Positions 7,908 to 16,590 of a stretch of 64,000 bases of DNA are shown here, in pieces. The notes under the pieces are model-generated. The model was not told the DNA's origin. It saw nothing but the letters and a program-made list of their open reading frames with translations, and ran no database searches. Numbering within the stretch: the stretch's first letter is position 1; every line of letters starts with the position of its first letter. Origin of the DNA: Planctomycetota bacterium (GTDB lineage Bacteria; Planctomycetota; B15-G4; JADJEK01); NCBI GenBank assembly GCA_016709145.1, contig JADJEK010000012.1, forward strand, positions 124,001-188,000. Direction: 5' to 3'. A program made the translations under genes and the position numbers.

Positions 7908-8387
7908 ATGCTCACGATCCGCCCCGCGACCCCCGTCGATGCCTCGCTCATCCACCGCTTCGTGTCGGAGCTGGCGCTCTACGAGCGCGAGCCGGAGTCC
8001 GTCACGGCGACGCCAGAGGACTACCGCCGACAATTGAGCGAGAAGCACCCGCCGTTCGAATGCCTCATCGCCGATTGGGACGGCGAGGCCGCGGGCTTCG
8101 CGTTGTTCTTCCACAACTACTCGACGTGGAAGGGCAAGCGGGGGCTCTACCTCGAGGACCTGTACGTCACGCCGATCATGCGCGGGAAGGGGATCGGCGA
8201 GGAGTTGTTGCGCCACCTCGCGAAGCTCGCGCTCGATCGCGACTGCGCCCGCTTCGAGTGGGCCGTGCTCGACTGGAACACGCCCGCGATCGGCTTCTAC
8301 GAGAAGCTCGGCGCCAAACCGATGAGCGAGTGGACGGTGTTCCGCATCGCCGGCGATCAACTGAAAGCGCTCGCGAACGGCGATTGA
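7908..8387 (+). CDS. GNAT N-acetyltransferase, SSAT/thialysine acetyltransferase type
   Basis: A 159-residue cytoplasmic acetyl-CoA-dependent acetyltransferase. The run AGFALFFHNYSTWKGKRG, then LYLEDLYV, is diagnostic of the diamine/thialysine acetyltransferase branch. The acetyl-CoA pyrophosphate loop is MRGKGIGEELL, and WNTPAIGFYEKLGA is the usual C-terminal motif. The likely substrate is a small polyamine or amino-acid amine, inferred from the family only. The ATG at 7908 gives the conserved MLTIRPATPVDA start. The first seven upstream bases adjoin a strong inverted repeat, so translation may be controlled by structure. Confidence 0.88.
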   Translation: MLTIRPATPVDASLIHRFVSELALYEREPESVTATPEDYRRQLSEKHPPFECLIADWDGEAAGFALFFHNYSTWKGKRGLYLEDLYVTPIMRGKGIGEELLRHLAKLALDRDCARFEWAVLDWNTPAIGFYEKLGAKPMSEWTVFRIAGDQLKALANGD

Positions 8388-8450
8388 CGGGCCGTGGATC
8401 CCATGTGCGCCGGCCCCACGCGGTTCGACGCGCGGGACACGAGCGGTCGC

Positions 8451-9221
8451 TCACGTGCGCTTGCGGGTCGCCACGGGCTTCGTCACGGGCTTCGCCTTGC
8501 CTCGCTTCGCAGCCGCCGCCGGCGTGGCGACCTTCGGCGCCGGCTTCGCCAGTTTGCCGACGGCGCGCGCCGCCATCTTCTGGATGTACGCATGCGCGTC
8601 CGGCGTCTCGCAGGCCGTATCACCGTGATCGACGTCGACTCGACCGACGGCCTTCGCGGCGACCAGCGCTTGCGCGCGTAGTTGCGCCATCGAACCGCCG
8701 ATCGCGATCATCACGCTGTTCATCGCGTGGCGCGTGCGGTTCTGCGCCGAGTGGATCGTGGCGCGAACGCGATCGAGGAACTTCGCAGCATCGGTCACGC
8801 TGATCTGCCCCGCCGTCGCCAGGCGCGCCATCAGCGTCCACCCGGTCGAGCTGACGGCGTCGGACTTCGCTTCCATCCACGAGCGTGCGAGGGTCGCCGC
8901 GTCCTTGGTCTTCGCCGCGGCCTCGGAGATCGCGTCGCCGAGCACGTGGTTCGTCGAGTCCTTGATCCAGGCTTCGACCTGCGTGCGCGTCAGCGCGGCG
9001 CCATCGGCGATCTTCAACGCGACGATGCGTGCTTCGTGCACACCGGACTTCCACAGCTCGAGCGCGAGTTCGTGGTTCGTGCCGAGCTTCTTCACCAGCG
9101 CGCCCATGTCGGCATAGGAGACGCCGAGGACTTCGCCGGTCGCGCCGTGGCGCCGATAGATCGCCGCCGTCGTCGCCTTGCCCTTCGCGCGCAGCGACTC
9201 GATCACTTGCTTCGCATCCAC
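8451..9221 (-). CDS. DNA alkylation repair protein (AlkC/AlkD HEAT-like family)
   Basis: A 256-residue all-helical protein of the AlkD-like superfamily, which excises or recognises alkylated bases without a flipping pocket. Family marks include GVSYADMGALVKKLGTNHEL, the WEAxxHEAR-type segment (WKSGVHEARIVALKIAD), and the late VDHGDTACETPDAHAYI motif. The C-terminal 40 residues are Lys/Ala/Pro-rich and probably bind DNA non-specifically. The start is GTG 9221, preceded after seven bases by a perfect AGGAGG (9229-9234); an ATG two bases further downstream is out of frame. It follows the carbonic anhydrase gene by 16 bases and is probably co-transcribed with it. A catalytic role is not certain because some subgroups lack glycosylase activity. 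Confidence 0.85.
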   Translation of the reverse strand: MDAKQVIESLRAKGKATTAAIYRRHGATGEVLGVSYADMGALVKKLGTNHELALELWKSGVHEARIVALKIADGAALTRTQVEAWIKDSTNHVLGDAISEAAAKTKDAATLARSWMEAKSDAVSSTGWTLMARLATAGQISVTDAAKFLDRVRATIHSAQNRTRHAMNSVMIAIGGSMAQLRAQALVAAKAVGRVDVDHGDTACETPDAHAYIQKMAARAVGKLAKPAPKVATPAAAAKRGKAKPVTKPVATRKRT

Positions 9222-9237
9222 TCGTCGTCCTCCTCGA

Positions 9238-9858
9238 TCACGCGCTGAGGTCACGCCACGCCTTGGTGGCCTCGTCGTGTTCGAACACGCGGCCGGTTTC
9301 GATCTCGAACGTCCAACCGTGCAGACGCATCACGCCGGCGAGGAATCGCTCCTCCACGCAGGGAAACGTCCGCAAGTTCTCGAGCGCGAGCACGACGTTG
9401 GTCTTGACGGCGCGGTCGACGCGCTCGGCTTCGGTCAGTTCGGGTCCGAGATCATGGACGCGCTGCCGCACGTCGTCGGAGAAGCCGACCCAGTCGCGCA
9501 CCGCGGGCAGATCGCGCACGCGGTCGGGCTCGAGGATCGCGCGCATCGCGCCGCAGTGCGAGTGCCCGCACACGATCACGTCCGTGATCGGCAATTGCGT
9601 GACGGCGAACTCGACGCTGGCCGTGACGCCGCCGACGTACGTGCCGTAGCGCGGCACGATGTTGCCGGCGACGCGCACGATGAACAGCTCCCCGGGCCCG
9701 ACGTCGAGCAGGGTTTCGAATGGGACGCGTGAGTCGGCGCACCCGATCAACAGCGTGCGCGGCTGTTGTCCGTCGCGAACGAGCCCTTCGAACTTCGTGC
9801 GCAACGACGGGAACAACTCGGTTCGAAAACGACGGATGCCTTGAAGGAGTCGATCCAT
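9238..9858 (-). CDS. Beta-class carbonic anhydrase
   Basis: A 206-residue zinc enzyme interconverting CO2 and bicarbonate. Zinc ligands are Cys40, His99 and Cys102 in IGCADSRVP and VCGHSHCGA; Asp42 and Arg44 form the catalytic dyad of the CADSR motif. No signal peptide is visible, so it is cytoplasmic. The length is normal for the family. ATG 9858 was chosen because the upstream open frame is only translation of the Gly-Pro-type tandem repeat. It is the first gene of a two-gene unit with the AlkD-like gene. Confidence 0.93.
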   Translation of the reverse strand: MDRLLQGIRRFRTELFPSLRTKFEGLVRDGQQPRTLLIGCADSRVPFETLLDVGPGELFIVRVAGNIVPRYGTYVGGVTASVEFAVTQLPITDVIVCGHSHCGAMRAILEPDRVRDLPAVRDWVGFSDDVRQRVHDLGPELTEAERVDRAVKTNVVLALENLRTFPCVEERFLAGVMRLHGWTFEIETGRVFEHDEATKAWRDLSA

Positions 9859-9934
9859 GCGGGGGCAAGGAATAGCACGAGCCGCGGTCGCGAAGCCACC
9901 GTCGAAAAGCGCGCGGGGATCGATCGAGCGCCGC

Positions 9935-10111
9935 GGCCCGGGTGCTGGCCCGGATGCTGGCCCGGGTGCTGGCCCGGGTGCCGGCCCGGGTGCTGGCCCG
10001 GGTGCTGGCCCGGGTGGCGGCCCGGGTGGCGGCCCGGGTGGCGGCCCGGGTGCTGGCCCGGGTGGCGGCCCGGGTGGCGGCCCGGGTGCTGGCCCGGGTG
10101 GCGGCCCGGGC
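9935..10111. repeat. 12-bp tandem repeat block (about 14.7 copies)
   Basis: Fourteen complete 12-base units of the form GGCCCGGGTGCT or GGCCCGGGTGGC plus a partial unit run without interruption. Variation is confined to the last two or three bases and one G-to-A change in unit 2. Each unit contains the palindrome GGCCCGGG. The block fills most of the gap between the carbonic anhydrase start (9858) and the glgC stop (10128). All frames through it are open (Gly-Pro/Ala repeats), but no start signal or domain supports a gene. Confidence 0.9.
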
Positions 10112-10127
10112 CGGGCTCGCCGCGGCC

Positions 10128-11354
10128 TCAGTCGAACCGCGTCCCCTGACCGATCACGCAGATCCCGCCCGGCGAGCGCAGGAACTGCTCGGCGTCGCGC
10201 TTCGCGTCGTGGCCGATCACGAAGTCCTTCGGGATCACGACGTCGTGGTCCACGACGACCTTCTTCATCTTGGCGCCGGGTCCGATGACCGTGCGGCCGA
10301 GCAGGATGCAGTCCTCGAGCTCGGCCCCGGGTCCGACGACCGTGTCGACGCCGAGGATGCTGCCGTGCACCGACGCGCCGGCGACGACGACGCCGTCGGC
10401 CAGCACCGAGTCGACGACGTCCGGCCGCAGCAGCCCGTCCGAGCGCACCTCGGCGGGCGGCAGGCGCGAACTCACCGAGAAGATCGGCCAATCACGGTCG
10501 CGCAGGTCGAACTTCGGCGAGCGCCCGAGCACATCCTTGTGCGCGTCGAAGTACGCGTCGATCGTGCCGACGTCCCGCCAGTAGCCAGCCTGTTCGCCGG
10601 CGCCATTCTTGTCGCGCAACGGGAACGCGAACACGCGCTGACCGGTCTCGACCATGTGCGGCACGACGTCCTTGCCGAAATCGTGCGAGCTCTCGCGCTT
10701 GGCGTCCCACATCACTTCGCGCACGAGCGTCTCGGTCTCGAACAAGTAGATCCCCATCGACGCCAGCGCGATGCCGGGGCGGCCGGGGATCTCCTTCGGC
10801 TGTTTCGGCTTCTCCTGGAAACCGACCACGCGCATCGAGCGATCGACTTCGAGGACGCCCATGCGCGTCGCCTCGGCGACCGGGACTTCGATGACGCCGA
10901 TCGTCATCGCCGCGCCGGTGCGCTCGTGGTCTTCCGCCATCAGCCGATAGTCGAGGCGGTAGACGTGATCGCCGGACAGCACGAGCAGGCGCTTCGGCTT
11001 CTCGGCCTGCATGAGATCGATGTTCTGGTACACGGCGTCGGCCGTGCCCGCGTACCACGACGAGCCCGAGCGGAACTGCGGCGGCACGGTGTCGATGAAC
11101 TCGCCGAGCTCGCGCGGCAGGAATTGGAACCCGCGCTTGACGTGGCGCTCGAGCGACAGCGAGCGGTACTGCGTCATGACGAAGATGCGACGCAGCTCCG
11201 AGTGCACGCAGTTGGTCAGCGTGAAATCGATGATGCGGTAGTGCCCACCGAACGGGACGGCCGGCTTCGCGCGATCACGTGTCAGCGGATAGAGGCGCTC
11301 GCCTTGCCCGCCGGCCAGCAGGAACACGAGGGTGTCGCGCGTGTTCGCCGCCAT
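10128..11354 (-). CDS. glgC: Glucose-1-phosphate adenylyltransferase (ADP-glucose pyrophosphorylase)
   Basis: A 408-residue enzyme that makes ADP-glucose from ATP and glucose-1-phosphate, the committed step of bacterial glycogen synthesis. Motifs in order: the nucleotide loop LLAGGQGERLYPLT (residues 12-25), RAKPAVPFGG with the regulatory/catalytic Lys, the GTADAVYQN triad region, LSGDHVYRLDY with the catalytic Asp, and a C-terminal left-handed beta-helix of hexapeptide-like repeats (DSVLADGVVVAGASV). Its length and order fit canonical GlgC. It starts four bases after the response-regulator stop, at the end of the lon-to-glgC run. Confidence 0.95.
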   Translation of the reverse strand: MAANTRDTLVFLLAGGQGERLYPLTRDRAKPAVPFGGHYRIIDFTLTNCVHSELRRIFVMTQYRSLSLERHVKRGFQFLPRELGEFIDTVPPQFRSGSSWYAGTADAVYQNIDLMQAEKPKRLLVLSGDHVYRLDYRLMAEDHERTGAAMTIGVIEVPVAEATRMGVLEVDRSMRVVGFQEKPKQPKEIPGRPGIALASMGIYLFETETLVREVMWDAKRESSHDFGKDVVPHMVETGQRVFAFPLRDKNGAGEQAGYWRDVGTIDAYFDAHKDVLGRSPKFDLRDRDWPIFSVSSRLPPAEVRSDGLLRPDVVDSVLADGVVVAGASVHGSILGVDTVVGPGAELEDCILLGRTVIGPGAKMKKVVVDHDVVIPKDFVIGHDAKRDAEQFLRSPGGICVIGQGTRFD

Positions 11355-11358
11355 CGCA

Positions 11359-11796
11359 TCAACCCCCCGCGCTCGTACCGGCCTGCCCGCCGCGCTCGCC
11401 CTTGCGCTTGCTGAGGACGTCCCGGATCTTCGCGATCAGTTCGGTGACGTCGGACGACTTGACGACGTACGCGTCCGCGGCCCAAGTCATGAAGTTCTCT
11501 TTGTAGGACGAATACGCCGAGTTCAGGATCACCGGCATCGTGCGGTTGTGGTCGAGGATGCGCTGGAGGACCTCGACGCCGTCCATGCCGGGCATGCGGA
11601 TGTCGAGCACGACCAGATCGGGCTTCTCGCTGGCCGCGACCGCGATGGCTTCACGACCGTTCGTCGCCAGCAGCACCTCGAATCCCTCGGACTCGAGTTC
11701 GCTCTGGTAGAGCAGGCGCAGATTCGGTTCGTCGTCCGCGATCAGGATGCGCGGTTTCTTCTGCTCGGCGTCGGCAGCGGCGTCGTCTTGGCCCAT
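11359..11796 (-). CDS. Single-domain response regulator (CheY-like receiver)
   Basis: A 145-residue stand-alone receiver. The acidic pair is Asp21-Asp22 (IADDEP), the phosphorylated Asp is Asp65 (VVLDIRMPGMDG), the switch Ser is Ser93 (LNSAY) and the conserved Lys is Lys113 (YVVKSSD). No output domain follows; the last 15 residues are Gly/Lys-rich and flexible. It lies 54 bases downstream of the histidine kinase gene and four bases upstream of glgC, so it is probably the kinase's partner and acts by protein contact, not DNA binding. Confidence 0.92.
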   Translation of the reverse strand: MGQDDAAADAEQKKPRILIADDEPNLRLLYQSELESEGFEVLLATNGREAIAVAASEKPDLVVLDIRMPGMDGVEVLQRILDHNRTMPVILNSAYSSYKENFMTWAADAYVVKSSDVTELIAKIRDVLSKRKGERGGQAGTSAGG

Positions 11797-11850
11797 GAGC
11801 GCTCCTGGGCGACCGTCGTTCGTGACCGGCGCGCATCGCGACGCCGCTCG

Positions 11851-14106
11851 TCAAGACCTCGGCGGCTCTCTCTCCTCGATGTGAACACGCCGGGGCAGGA
11901 CGATATCGAAGGTACACCCGGCCTGGACCTCGCTACGCAGGGAAATCTGGCCGCCCTGGGACTCGATCAGGCGCTTGCTGATCGCGAGCCCGAACCCCGT
12001 GCCGTGCTGGCGCGTGGTGAACCCGGGTTCGAACACGCGCTCGCGCTTGTCCTTCGGAATGCCCGGCCCGTTGTCGGCGACGGTGATGCGGAAACGGTCG
12101 TCACCGACCAGCGCGGTCTCCACGACCACTTGCCCCTCGCGCATCATCGCGTCGAGCGAGTTGCGGATCAGGTTCAACAACACCTGCCGCACCTTGTCGC
12201 CGTCGATGTGCACGGTCTTCAACGCGGGGTCGAAGCGCTCGACGATCGAGACGCCGTGCGTCTCGGCTTCGAGGCGCGTCATCGCGGCGATCTCGTGCAC
12301 GAGCCGCGGCACGTCGACGTCGACGAGGTCGAGCGTCTGCTGCGGGCGTGAGTAATCGAGCAAGCCTTGGACGATGCGTTCGAGCCGTGCGACCTCGTCC
12401 GAGATCACGCGCAGGTAGTCCGAGCGCGGATCGTCGGCCGAGATGCCTTTGCGCACGAGTCGCGCGAACCCGCCGATCGACACCAGCGGATTGCGCACCT
12501 CGTGCGCGATGCGCGCCGCCATCTCGCCGATCACGGACAGGCGTTCGGACTGCAGCAGGCGTGCCTGCGTCTCCTGCATGCGGCGCGTCAGGTGGTCGAG
12601 TTCGTCGACGCGGCGCTCGAGGTTCGCACGCAGACGCGAGTTCTCGAGCGCGATGCCGGCGTGGTTCGCGAACACCTTCAGCATCTGCAAGTCGGCTTCG
12701 GTCACCGGCAATCCGGTGATCAAGTTGTCGACGATCAGCACGCCGATCGGCTTCTCGCGCGTGTTCAGCGGCACGATCGCGAACGAGTCGGACTGCAGTT
12801 GCGCGCACAGCGCGGCGTCGACTTGCTTGTTCTCGTCGGTCAGGCGCCCGCGGATCACGTTCTTCGCGCGGCGCGACTTGATCGAGCGCACGAACGGATG
12901 GGAATCGTCCGCCATCGGAACGCGGAACGAGCGCACGATCGAGTTCACGAGCACGTCGTGACCTTCGGTCGTGCCCTCGTAGCGCGAATACAGGTCGGGC
13001 AACGCGACCGGTTCCTTCGACAGTTTGTTCCAGATGCGACTCGCTTCGTCGCCCGTGCTCGGACCGATCGCGAGTCGGCCGGCCAGCACGCCGCCGTCCT
13101 TGTCCTCGTCTTCGACGAGCAGCATGAACGCGCGGTTGAACCCGAGGCCTTGCCCCGCGGTCACACCGGTCAGGATCAGGCGCAAGATTTCGTCGACGCT
13201 GTGCGTCGAGTGCAGCAGATCGCCGATCTCGTGGATCACGTTCATCGCGCGCAACTGGTGCTCGATCAGTTCGCGCAGCAGTACCTCGAGCGTGACGTCG
13301 CGACAGATCTCGGACGAGCCGTGCGGATGGCCGGCGGCGTCGAGCACGTGCGATCGCGTGAGGTTCACGACCACCATGCGCTGATCGCGCGTGCGACGGC
13401 GCGCTTGCTGGTTCTTGACCAGGCCCTTCTTCTCGAAGTCGCGCGTGAGCTGCTGGTACTCCTGGCGGTCGATGTCGGTATCGGGCACGAGCAGGCCGTA
13501 GTCCTGGCCGATCGCCTCCTCGGCCGAGTACCCGAACAGTTCCTCGGCGCCGCGGTTCCAGAACCGCACCTTCTTGTCGAGTCCGAGGCCGAGGATCGCG
13601 TCCGCCGAGTGACGCGCGACCGCGGCGTGATACTCCTGCTCGCTCTCCTGCGTGGCCGGAGCGGCCTGCGATTGCTCCTTCTCGACCAGCAGGACTTCGG
13701 AGCGGCGCCCGAACTGCGATTGGAACGTCAGCGGGATGACGACGATCTCGGCCGTGCGCGCCGGCAAGCCGTCGCCGCCGGGACGCACTTCGGTCAGACG
13801 GTGCTCGACACCCTTCTTCGCCCCCACCATCGCGGGGCACGCTGCGTCGCCTTCGCCGCACGGAGTGCTACCCCTGCCGTGAACGGCCGCGCACAACGCC
13901 GGCATCTCGAGGTTCGGCGCGAGTCCGTGCGACGCGAGGAAGCGCGCGTTCGCGTACAGCACCGAGCACGAGATCGTGTCGACGATCGCGAGCCCATGCA
14001 GCGAGTTCGCGCCGAGCGGTCCGTAGTACGTCTTGAAGAACTGCGCGCGCTCGCGGTTCTGCGCGCGCCACAACGAGTCGTCGTACAGCGTGCCGTCGCG
14101 GGGCAT
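11851..14106 (-). CDS. PAS-PAS-GAF sensor histidine kinase in the glycogen operon
   Basis: A 751-residue soluble sensor kinase. The N-terminal PAS-like domain carries Cys72, Cys83 and Cys90 (LCAAVHGRGSTPCGEG and DAACP), the spaced-Cys pattern seen in some PAS sensors. A second PAS domain (ADAILGLGLDKKVRFWNRGA), a GAF domain (about residues 290-480), a HisKA domain with His535 (ARIAHEVRNPL) and an HATPase domain with N, G1 and G2 boxes (NLIRNSLDA, DNGPGIP, GTGFGLAIS) follow. There are no membrane helices. The start codon overlaps the glgA stop by one base (TGATG), so it is translationally coupled to glycogen synthase. Its signal is unknown; the Cys motif suggests redox or metal sensing. Confidence 0.92.
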   Translation of the reverse strand: MPRDGTLYDDSLWRAQNRERAQFFKTYYGPLGANSLHGLAIVDTISCSVLYANARFLASHGLAPNLEMPALCAAVHGRGSTPCGEGDAACPAMVGAKKGVEHRLTEVRPGGDGLPARTAEIVVIPLTFQSQFGRRSEVLLVEKEQSQAAPATQESEQEYHAAVARHSADAILGLGLDKKVRFWNRGAEELFGYSAEEAIGQDYGLLVPDTDIDRQEYQQLTRDFEKKGLVKNQQARRRTRDQRMVVVNLTRSHVLDAAGHPHGSSEICRDVTLEVLLRELIEHQLRAMNVIHEIGDLLHSTHSVDEILRLILTGVTAGQGLGFNRAFMLLVEDEDKDGGVLAGRLAIGPSTGDEASRIWNKLSKEPVALPDLYSRYEGTTEGHDVLVNSIVRSFRVPMADDSHPFVRSIKSRRAKNVIRGRLTDENKQVDAALCAQLQSDSFAIVPLNTREKPIGVLIVDNLITGLPVTEADLQMLKVFANHAGIALENSRLRANLERRVDELDHLTRRMQETQARLLQSERLSVIGEMAARIAHEVRNPLVSIGGFARLVRKGISADDPRSDYLRVISDEVARLERIVQGLLDYSRPQQTLDLVDVDVPRLVHEIAAMTRLEAETHGVSIVERFDPALKTVHIDGDKVRQVLLNLIRNSLDAMMREGQVVVETALVGDDRFRITVADNGPGIPKDKRERVFEPGFTTRQHGTGFGLAISKRLIESQGGQISLRSEVQAGCTFDIVLPRRVHIEEREPPRS

Positions 14107-15548
14107 CAGGCCATCACCTTCTCGAACAGCGTGAGGTACTTGGCCGCCGCCGTTCCCCACGAGAAGTCCGTGGTCATGCCGCGCTTCTGGACCTTCTCGA
14201 GCCGCTTCTTGTCCTGGTACAGCGCACACGCGGCGCGGATCTTCGCGAGGAACGCGCGCGGATCGGGGGCGTCGAACGCGAAGCCGTTGCCGCGTTCGGG
14301 ATCGGTCTCGAGATCGATCACGGTGTCGGCGAGACCGCCCGTGCGACGCACGATCGGCAGCGTGCCGTAGCGCAACGAGTACATCTGGTTCAGCCCGCAC
14401 GGCTCGAACAACGACGGCATCAAGAAGAAGTCGGCGCCGGCCTCGATCTGGTGCGCGAGCGGTTCGTGGAAGCCGAAGTAGACGCCGAATTGATCCGGCC
14501 GCGCGCGCTGCAGCTCTTGGAACAGGCGCTGGTATTTCTCCTGGCCGCTGCCGAGCACGACCACGCGCACGTCCTGCTTCGACAGCTCCCACGCGATCTG
14601 CGCGATGAGCTCGAGGCCCTTTTGTTCGGCGAACCGCGACACGATGCCGAACACCGGCGTGTTCGGCGCCGCGGCGAGGTCGAAGTCGGACAACAGCTTC
14701 TCGCGGCAAGCCTTCTTGCCAGCGAACTGCTTCGCCGAATAGGTCGCCGCCAAGTGCTTGTCCGTCGCCGGATCCCACTCGGTCGTGTCGATGCCGTTCA
14801 GGATGCCGAACAGCACACCGCGCCGATCGCGCAGCAGTCCGTCGAGGCCGTTGCCGAACTCCTCGGTCTGGATCTCCAGCGAATAACGCGGCGACACGGT
14901 CGTGATCGCGTCCGCGTACGTGATGCCGGTCTTCAGGAAGTTCGCCGCGCCGTGGAACTCGAGCGGCGACAGCGGGAAGAACGCTTCCTGCGGGAAGCCG
15001 ACGTCGAACAACACCTTCGACGCCGCACGCATCGGATGCGCGAGATTGTGGATCGTCAGCACGTGACCGACGCGCCGGCGCACGCGCGCCTTCATCACGG
15101 TCTTCATCAGTGCGGGCACCAACGCGCCGTGCGCGTCGTGCGCGTGCACGACGTCGGGCGTGTCGATCACCGCGAGTTCGGCCGCGACGCGCGCGAAGAA
15201 CGCGTAGCGCTCGGGGTTGTCGCGATAGCCCTCCTTCGTCTGCGGGTCGTCGTAGACGCCGGGCCGATCGAACGCCGCGGCGTCGTGGACCAACGTCACG
15301 GTCACGCCGTCGGCGCGGCGTGCGCGCTGCAGCTCGACCTCGACGCGCTTGCCGGCGTAGTCGAGCGCGATCGAACCGACCGGCTCGAAGCCCCACTTCT
15401 TGCGGTCGATGCCGCGATAGCCGGGCAACAGGATTTCGACGCTGGCGCCTCGTTGCGCGAGCGCGGTCGGCAAGGCGCCGGCGACGTCGGCGAGTCCGCC
15501 GACCTTCACGTAGGGAGCGGCTTCCGCCGCGATCGAAAGGATGCGCAT
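14106..15548 (-). CDS. glgA: Glycogen synthase (ADP-glucose type, GT5)
   Basis: A 480-residue GT-B glycosyltransferase that extends alpha-1,4-glucan from ADP-glucose. The N-terminal KVGGLADVAGALP (residues 15-27) is the ADP-glucose-binding KxGGL motif of GT5 enzymes. The C-terminal MPSLFEPCGLNQMYSLRYGT holds the E-x7-E signature, followed by RRTGGLADTV. Length and motifs are canonical for bacterial GlgA. It is coupled to the histidine kinase downstream by a one-base overlap and lies 24 bases downstream of galT. Confidence 0.96.
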   Translation of the reverse strand: MRILSIAAEAAPYVKVGGLADVAGALPTALAQRGASVEILLPGYRGIDRKKWGFEPVGSIALDYAGKRVEVELQRARRADGVTVTLVHDAAAFDRPGVYDDPQTKEGYRDNPERYAFFARVAAELAVIDTPDVVHAHDAHGALVPALMKTVMKARVRRRVGHVLTIHNLAHPMRAASKVLFDVGFPQEAFFPLSPLEFHGAANFLKTGITYADAITTVSPRYSLEIQTEEFGNGLDGLLRDRRGVLFGILNGIDTTEWDPATDKHLAATYSAKQFAGKKACREKLLSDFDLAAAPNTPVFGIVSRFAEQKGLELIAQIAWELSKQDVRVVVLGSGQEKYQRLFQELQRARPDQFGVYFGFHEPLAHQIEAGADFFLMPSLFEPCGLNQMYSLRYGTLPIVRRTGGLADTVIDLETDPERGNGFAFDAPDPRAFLAKIRAACALYQDKKRLEKVQKRGMTTDFSWGTAAAKYLTLFEKVMA

Positions 15549-15572
15549 AGGGAGGCGAAGTCTACCTGCGCG

Positions 15573-16574
15573 TCACTCCGCGCGGAGCCGGGCGGCCGCG
15601 TCCTCGGGCGCAACCGAGTTGACGAACACGCCGGTCCCGAGTTCGAACCCACCGATGCGCGCGAGGCGCGGCAGGACCTCGAACCGCCAATGGTCGGGGA
15701 CGCCGGGCAGAGGGCCGGGGCCGACGTGCAGCACCCAGTTCATCGCCGGATCGCGCAGCAAGCTGCGGACGCGCGAGACGACGTCGTGCACGAGACCCGC
15801 GAGTTCGACGGCGGTCGCCGCGTCGGAGTCGACGAACGCGACCGCGGGGTGCTGCGTCGGCGCGATGCAGACTTCGTAGGCGAAGCGCGACGCGTACGGC
15901 GTGTACGCCACCAGTCCGGGGCTGCGCGCGATCACGCGATGGCCATCGGCGGTGTCGCCCGCGACGACGTCGCAGGTCACGCAACGCCCGGTCGCGGCGT
16001 GGTGGCGGCGCGCGTTCGCGTGCATGCGGTCGACGGCCGCGGGCGCGTGCGGCAATCCGACGATCTGCGTGTGCGGATGCAACAGCGACGCTCCGGCCGG
16101 AGCGAACTGGTTGCGGAACACGATCACGTGCGGGAACCCCGCGGCGACCGCCGCACGCGCACGATCGCGGAACGCGCCGATCAACTCGGCGAGATGCGGG
16201 ATCGAGTAATCGGCCGGATGCGCGGCGTGGTCGGTCGTCTCGACGACGACCTCGTGTGCCCCGTGGGCGTACGCGTGACGCCATGCTTCGGGCGGCGGCG
16301 TCCAGGAATGAGCGCCGACCGCATCGGGCGTGACGATCGGGAACAGGTTCGTGACCACGCGCCAGCGCCAGCCCGGCCCGTCCCTCGACGCGCCCGGAGC
16401 GCGCGCGGCGAGCACCTCGGTCGTGGTGTCGGCTTCGTTGCCGACGCAGAACGGACAGCGGTCGCCGGACTTGCCCACTTCGGCGACGGTGCGGAAATGG
16501 CTCGGCCGGCGCTCGCGGTCACGAGCGATGACGACCCACTCGTGGCGAATCGGATCGAAGCGGGCTTCGCTCAC
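15573..16574 (-). CDS. galT: Galactose-1-phosphate uridylyltransferase family protein
   Basis: A 333-residue HIT-superfamily enzyme that moves a nucleotidyl group between hexose phosphates (Leloir pathway, or UDP/ADP-sugar metabolism). The opening FDPIRHEWVVIARDRERRP, the Cys pair in CPFCVGNE and the active-site segment NQFAPAGASLL followed by HPHTQ are diagnostic. A second zinc site is suggested by CVTCDV. The start is taken as GTG 16574, 17 bases after the preceding stop; longer frames overlap the upstream PDZ gene and add unconserved sequence. Its place directly before glgA suggests feeding hexose phosphate into glycogen. Some bacterial homologues are adenylyl transferases, so the exact nucleotide is open. 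Confidence 0.88.
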   Translation of the reverse strand: MSEARFDPIRHEWVVIARDRERRPSHFRTVAEVGKSGDRCPFCVGNEADTTTEVLAARAPGASRDGPGWRWRVVTNLFPIVTPDAVGAHSWTPPPEAWRHAYAHGAHEVVVETTDHAAHPADYSIPHLAELIGAFRDRARAAVAAGFPHVIVFRNQFAPAGASLLHPHTQIVGLPHAPAAVDRMHANARRHHAATGRCVTCDVVAGDTADGHRVIARSPGLVAYTPYASRFAYEVCIAPTQHPAVAFVDSDAATAVELAGLVHDVVSRVRSLLRDPAMNWVLHVGPGPLPGVPDHWRFEVLPRLARIGGFELGTGVFVNSVAPEDAAARLRAE

Positions 16575-16590
16575 GTCAGGGCCGTCGGGA

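Noticed and set aside
9857..10288. Gly-Pro/Gly-Ala repeat protein on the plus strand
   Set aside because: Translation of the 12-bp repeat in any frame gives such peptides; there is no supporting start, signal or flanking domain, and the frame continues into antisense glgC.
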